Assembly (NCBI RefSeq): GCF_018122595.1 | Contig: NZ_JAGRQH010000006.1 | Span: 1-64,000, forward strand | DNA from: Neokomagataea anthophila | GTDB taxonomy: Bacteria; Pseudomonadota; Alphaproteobacteria; Acetobacterales; Acetobacteraceae | Length of the DNA stretch: 64,000 nt | Direction: 5' to 3' | Part shown: positions 60,804 through 64,000 of the stretch, piece by piece | Layout: each line of letters starts with the position of its first letter | Numbering within the stretch: position 1 is the first letter of the stretch | The notes under the pieces: model-generated | The model's input: only the letters and a program-made list of their open reading frames with translations | Databases searched by the model: none | Told to the model about the DNA's origin: nothing | Position numbers and translations under genes: made by a program

Positions 60804-62477
60804 TTAGCGTGGGGCGAAGAGGCCAAGGTCAAGGTGGTGGCCGTTTGAGTAATTGAGGCCAGTGATGCGCCCATACTCTGTGATGTCTATTCCGGTAGGC
60901 GCGAGTGCTTGGCGGAAAGCGGCTTCGTCTTTGTGATCAATGAGTACGAGGCTGCATTGTTTATGCTCCGCTAGGTAACGCGCTGCGGGTTGAGGGCCTA
61001 AAAGCTGCGTATTGGGGCCGGACAGGAAAACAAGGCTGGGCTCAGAATAGGATGTTGAGATGAGTGTGCTGTCTGCGCAGGGTTGGACGGTGTGAAACAG
61101 TTCTGCCGCGCGTGGTGCAAGGCGAATTGTTTGTAGATTTGGGATCACAGCCAAGAATAGTCCGGCTTGTGTCAGAATGGCGGCTCCCATGACGCAGAAG
61201 AGGGCCTGACGGCGTTCGTGTTTGAGAATGAACCAAATCGCGAGCAGCATGAGGGGGAAAGCGCCGCTGAAGCCGATGAGGACACGGATTGAGAGTTTAT
61301 GCTCAAGATGTGCAAGCAGAATGGTGCCTGCAGCACAGAAGGCGAGGCCTATAGCAGCCCATACGGTTCCGTAGAGGCCTGCCAGTACCGTGCCAATGCG
61401 GTTGAGTTTTTCACGTTGCCAGAGGGTCAGTGATGCTGCGGTCAGAATGGCGATCGCAGGATAGGTTGGTAGAACGTAATGGGGCAGTTTGGTAGCGATG
61501 AGCTCAAACACCAGCCAGTGAGGTAGAATCCAACTGAGAAGAAAGCGGACTTCTGGAAGGGCGCGATGCCGCCAGATGGCAGGGAGTGCTAAAGCGGCAA
61601 AGAGTGACCCCGGCCAGAAGGCGATGGCAAAAACGGCTAAGTGGTAGCCTGGGAATAAGCCGTGAGACTCCTGAGCATGTCCGACTTTTCCAAGGAAGTT
61701 GTGACCCACAGCAAGAGAAAAGAATTGGCCATGGCTGAGGGTATTGATCGCGATGCACCATGGCAGAACGACTGCGAGCATAAGCAGCCAGCCCCATGAA
61801 GGGCGCATGCGTTTGAAAAGGTTAGGCTGGGTTGAGCGCTCGTTAGTGAAACGCTCTGAAAGCCAGAAGGCGAGGGGGGTGCCGAAGGCTGGAATCAGGA
61901 CCACTGGCCCCTTGAGCATGAGGCCGACGCCGCACGCTAGCCAATAGAGAAGGGCTGTTTTGAGGGGGGTGGGGCGTGCGTTTTCGCGGTCTTTAAAGGC
62001 GTGTAGGAGTGCGGCTTGAACCGTGAGAATATTGAGAAGTAGGACGGTATCGATGGTGGCCATGCGGCTTTCGGCCACGAATAGAGTGGACACCATGAGC
62101 AAGCCAGCCGCGAGCAGCCCGGTTATGCCACCAAATAATGTGCTGCCAATCCATGCCGTGAGAGGAACCGCCACGGATGCAGCTATGAGGCTGGGAATAC
62201 GGTAAGGCCATGTTTGGCGCAGCACATCGGGGCCAAATACATCTTCTGCGAGCGCTGTTGCGGTAGATTCGAGCCAATAAATGCCCGCAGGTTGAAGGTA
62301 ACGTGGTTTGTCTTGGAAGCGGACATCAACGTAGTTGTGAGAGAGCAGCATTTGCTCTGATGCTTCCATATAGCGTGGCTCATCCCGGTCTAATGGGGGA
62401 AGAGACATACGCCCGGGAAGGGCCAAGATGAAGGTCATCAGGCCAAGAGAAATGTAATGGCGGAGTGTTAATGTCAT
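60804..62477 (-). CDS. GT39-family (ArnT-like) membrane glycosyltransferase
   Basis: 557 residues with about 12 membrane helices. The first periplasmic loop has the metal/catalytic acidic motif PPLDRDEPRYMEASEQML (about residues 27-45), typical of ArnT/PMT enzymes that take a sugar from polyprenyl phosphate. FQDKPRYLQPAGIYWLES follows. It may glycosylate lipid A, lipopolysaccharide or protein. The GT2 gene just upstream, a probable polyprenyl-phosphate sugar synthase, is a likely partner although a terminator separates them. Confidence 0.88.
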   Translation of the reverse strand: MTLTLRHYISLGLMTFILALPGRMSLPPLDRDEPRYMEASEQMLLSHNYVDVRFQDKPRYLQPAGIYWLESTATALAEDVFGPDVLRQTWPYRIPSLIAASVAVPLTAWIGSTLFGGITGLLAAGLLMVSTLFVAESRMATIDTVLLLNILTVQAALLHAFKDRENARPTPLKTALLYWLACGVGLMLKGPVVLIPAFGTPLAFWLSERFTNERSTQPNLFKRMRPSWGWLLMLAVVLPWCIAINTLSHGQFFSLAVGHNFLGKVGHAQESHGLFPGYHLAVFAIAFWPGSLFAALALPAIWRHRALPEVRFLLSWILPHWLVFELIATKLPHYVLPTYPAIAILTAASLTLWQREKLNRIGTVLAGLYGTVWAAIGLAFCAAGTILLAHLEHKLSIRVLIGFSGAFPLMLLAIWFILKHERRQALFCVMGAAILTQAGLFLAVIPNLQTIRLAPRAAELFHTVQPCADSTLISTSYSEPSLVFLSGPNTQLLGPQPAARYLAEHKQCSLVLIDHKDEAAFRQALAPTGIDITEYGRITGLNYSNGHHLDLGLFAPR

Positions 62478-62529
62478 GAAGGCATGTCCAAGTTCACCAG
62501 TGGATTCTCTGGTTCAGTCACGCAAAAAA

Positions 62530-62551
62530 ATGGCAGCGAGAACGCTGCCAT
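62530..62551 (-). terminator. Terminator between GT2 and GT39 genes
   Basis: A 9-bp inverted repeat ATGGCAGCG / CGCTGCCAT with an AGAA loop, followed on the minus strand by seven T. It lies 12 bp after the GT2 stop. Confidence 0.9.
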
Positions 62552-62562
62552 AATGAGCGGTT

Positions 62563-63369
62563 TTAGTGCTCGATTGTGCGTGACGGGAGGTGGGTCCGAT
62601 TTTGGAGCCACATAACGCCGAGAAGGTCACGAATACCGACAAGGGCGCGGTTTAGGTTCGTATATTTTGATTGGCCATGTAGACGGGAACGGTGTTGCAC
62701 TTCATGGCAGATGAGTGGTGCGCCGTAATGGCCTAACAAAGCGGGTAAAAAGCGATGAACGCCCTCAAACTGAGGGATACGCAAGAACATTGCCCGCGAG
62801 AAAAGCTTGAGTGGTGCGCCAGTATCTGGGCAGCCGTCATTCAAGAGTTTGACACGCAGGCCGTTCGCAAATTTTGTGGCGATACGGCGTGAGAGGCGAT
62901 CACTACGTTTGCGGCGTACACCAACGACGAGAGCGGGTGTGCCTTCGGCCTTTTGAGCGAGAGCAAGCATAGTGATGATTGCAGAAGGGTCATCTTGGCC
63001 GTCACCATCAATGGTGGCAATCCATTCCCCTTTTGCAGCTTCGATGCCAGTGCGTAGCGCGGCAGATTTTCCAAGGCGCTTAGGATGGCTGATGATACGA
63101 AGCTGAGGCAGGAAGGAGGCGCGGGCCTCAAGAAGTTTCTGCACCGTGCTGTCTGTACTGCCGTCATCTACTGCGACAACCTCACATGCTGGGAGGTGCT
63201 CAAGTGTTGCGGCGATTTCCTGACAGACGGGGAGAATATTGTCGGCCTCGTTTAACACCGCCATGACAATGCTGATCGTGAGAGAGCTTTGCGTCATAGG
63301 GGGGACCGTAGAAGAGGGCGAAGACCCGGGTGACATTGAAGAATTCTCCCGGGTCTTGGCTGTTGTCAT
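62563..63369 (-). CDS. GT2-family glycosyltransferase (polyprenyl-phosphate sugar synthase type)
   Basis: 268 residues. GT-A signatures: SIVMAVLNEADNI, VAVDDGSTDST, GKSAALRTGI, the metal site TIDGDGQDDP, and HGQSKYTNLNRAL near the C terminus. This is the ArnC/DPM1-like group that charges polyprenyl phosphate with a sugar, but no C-terminal membrane helices are present. It starts only 3 bp after the atpF stop and so is co-transcribed with ATP synthase genes; an alternative start at 63297 would trim 24 Ser/Pro-rich residues. Confidence 0.87.
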   Translation of the reverse strand: MTTAKTRENSSMSPGSSPSSTVPPMTQSSLTISIVMAVLNEADNILPVCQEIAATLEHLPACEVVAVDDGSTDSTVQKLLEARASFLPQLRIISHPKRLGKSAALRTGIEAAKGEWIATIDGDGQDDPSAIITMLALAQKAEGTPALVVGVRRKRSDRLSRRIATKFANGLRVKLLNDGCPDTGAPLKLFSRAMFLRIPQFEGVHRFLPALLGHYGAPLICHEVQHRSRLHGQSKYTNLNRALVGIRDLLGVMWLQNRTHLPSRTIEH

Positions 63370-63372
63370 TGT

Positions 63373-63876
63373 TTAGGCAGCCGCTTTGCGGAGCGATGCT
63401 GGCAGAGCAGCAAGGCTTTGATCAACAAGTGATGCGGCAGCTTCTGGGTTTGATGCCAGATGTGATGCGACGACATCACGGGCAGCAGAAATAGCAATGG
63501 CCGTAGCACGGTCGCGTACTTCACGCAGAGCAGCACGCTCTGCAGCTTCGATACGGTCACGAGCTTGTGTTTCGTAACGTTCAGCAGCGTCTTGAGCGTC
63601 CTGACGGGCGCGTTCAGCCACAGCAGCGGCTTCAGCTTCCGAACGGGCGATCATCTGCTTTGTTTCTTCGAGAGTTTTTTCCCGTTCGCGCGTTGCGTCT
63701 TCGAGCATTTGCTCGGCTTCGCGGCGCAGGCGGGATGCTTCATCGAGGTCTGCACGGACGCGGTCTGCACGTGCATCAAGCGTTTGCGTGATGACAGCCC
63801 AGAGTTTGCGTCCGAAAATCACGAAGAAAAGGACGAAGGCCAGTGCGGTCCAGAAACGTGGTTCGTGGAACATCAT
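63373..63876 (-). CDS. atpF: ATP synthase F0 subunit b
   Basis: 167 residues. A single N-terminal membrane helix (about 8-26, FWTALAFVLFFVIFGRKLW) is followed by a long charged coiled coil rich in Ala, Glu and Arg, which forms the peripheral stalk. Two ATG codons are tandem (63876 and 63873); the AAGGAGG site is better spaced for the second. It follows a b'-type gene, as in alphaproteobacterial F0 operons. Confidence 0.95.
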   Translation of the reverse strand: MMFHEPRFWTALAFVLFFVIFGRKLWAVITQTLDARADRVRADLDEASRLRREAEQMLEDATREREKTLEETKQMIARSEAEAAAVAERARQDAQDAAERYETQARDRIEAAERAALREVRDRATAIAISAARDVVASHLASNPEAAASLVDQSLAALPASLRKAAA

Positions 63877-63884
63877 GTCCTCCT

Positions 63885-64000
63885 TCAGGCTTGTGCCCGT
63901 GCGATGGCTTCGGAAATAGCCGAACCCTGTGCTGTGCTTGCGTCGGTACCGATCAGGCGACCAACAACGGTTTGAGCCGTGTGGGTTGCGATTTCTGGCA
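63885..64000 (-). CDS. ATP synthase F0 subunit b' (partial, C-terminal end)
   Basis: The last 38 residues lie in the window (PEIATHTAQTVVGRLIG... to ARAQA, stop at 63885-63887). The position directly before atpF with 8 bp between and the AQTVVGRLIG ending fit the second b-type subunit (b') found in alphaproteobacteria. The N-terminal membrane helix is beyond the edge. Confidence 0.75.
   Translation of the reverse strand, partial: PEIATHTAQTVVGRLIGTDASTAQGSAISEAIARAQA

Overview
The window reads as chromosomal DNA of an acetic acid bacterium (Acetobacteraceae). Support comes from a three-subunit membrane fructose dehydrogenase (fdhSCL), a second GMC-type dehydrogenase, a bacterial pyruvate decarboxylase, OprB-type and acetic-acid-bacterium-type porins, several TonB-dependent receptors, a split b/b' ATP synthase and a CysNC fusion. 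Moderate GC and this gene set fit the Gluconobacter/Neokomagataea/Acetobacter group; I cannot fix the genus from the sequence alone.

Layout. 1-10.4 kb (minus strand): a TonB receptor followed by a histidine kinase and a response regulator cut by the window edge; an AroE-like dehydrogenase; then the fructose-oxidation operon fdhS-fdhC-fdhL-(secreted HbpS-like protein)-oprB. 10.8-14.9 kb (plus): a TonB receptor translationally coupled to a histidine acid phosphatase. 15-19.5 kb: hisG-hisD, infA-maf-RNase E/G-like-yacG, tRNA-Phe. 19.7-23 kb: doxX-like gene, cobalamin riboswitch with a Ni/Co transporter, rho. 23.2-27.8 kb: GMC dehydrogenase with a subunit-3 partner, a short 2-oxo acid dehydrogenase E2 gene, an L,D-transpeptidase-like lipoprotein. 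27.9-31.4 kb: a second receptor/phosphatase pair. 31.5-36.1 kb: an AIDA-like repeat protein with a C-terminal Hint domain plus a glycosyltransferase. 36.2-40.7 kb: radA, mlaFE-like transporter genes, a secreted proline-rich protein. 40.9-44.4 kb: sulfate assimilation (cysH-cysD-cysNC). 44.5-51.1 kb: a PhnA-like gene, a frameshifted secreted gene, an antiporter, two MFS transporters, UDP-glucose dehydrogenase. 51.4-58.6 kb: porin, PhoB-type site with pstS, pyruvate decarboxylase, catalase. 58.7-64 kb: pgeF-lgt, ubiK, two envelope glycosyltransferases, and ATP synthase b and b' (the latter cut by the edge).

Together the genes describe periplasmic sugar oxidation (porin entry, dehydrogenase, cytochrome c to quinone), phosphate scavenging (two receptor/phosphatase pairs, PstS) and envelope construction. 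The most unusual items are the duplicated receptor/phosphatase cassette, the start codon of the second cassette sitting directly on a terminator-like hairpin, the Hint/AIDA-repeat protein with its glycosyltransferase, an E2 protein with no visible peripheral subunit-binding domain, and an AroE homologue that lacks the usual shikimate-binding serine motif.
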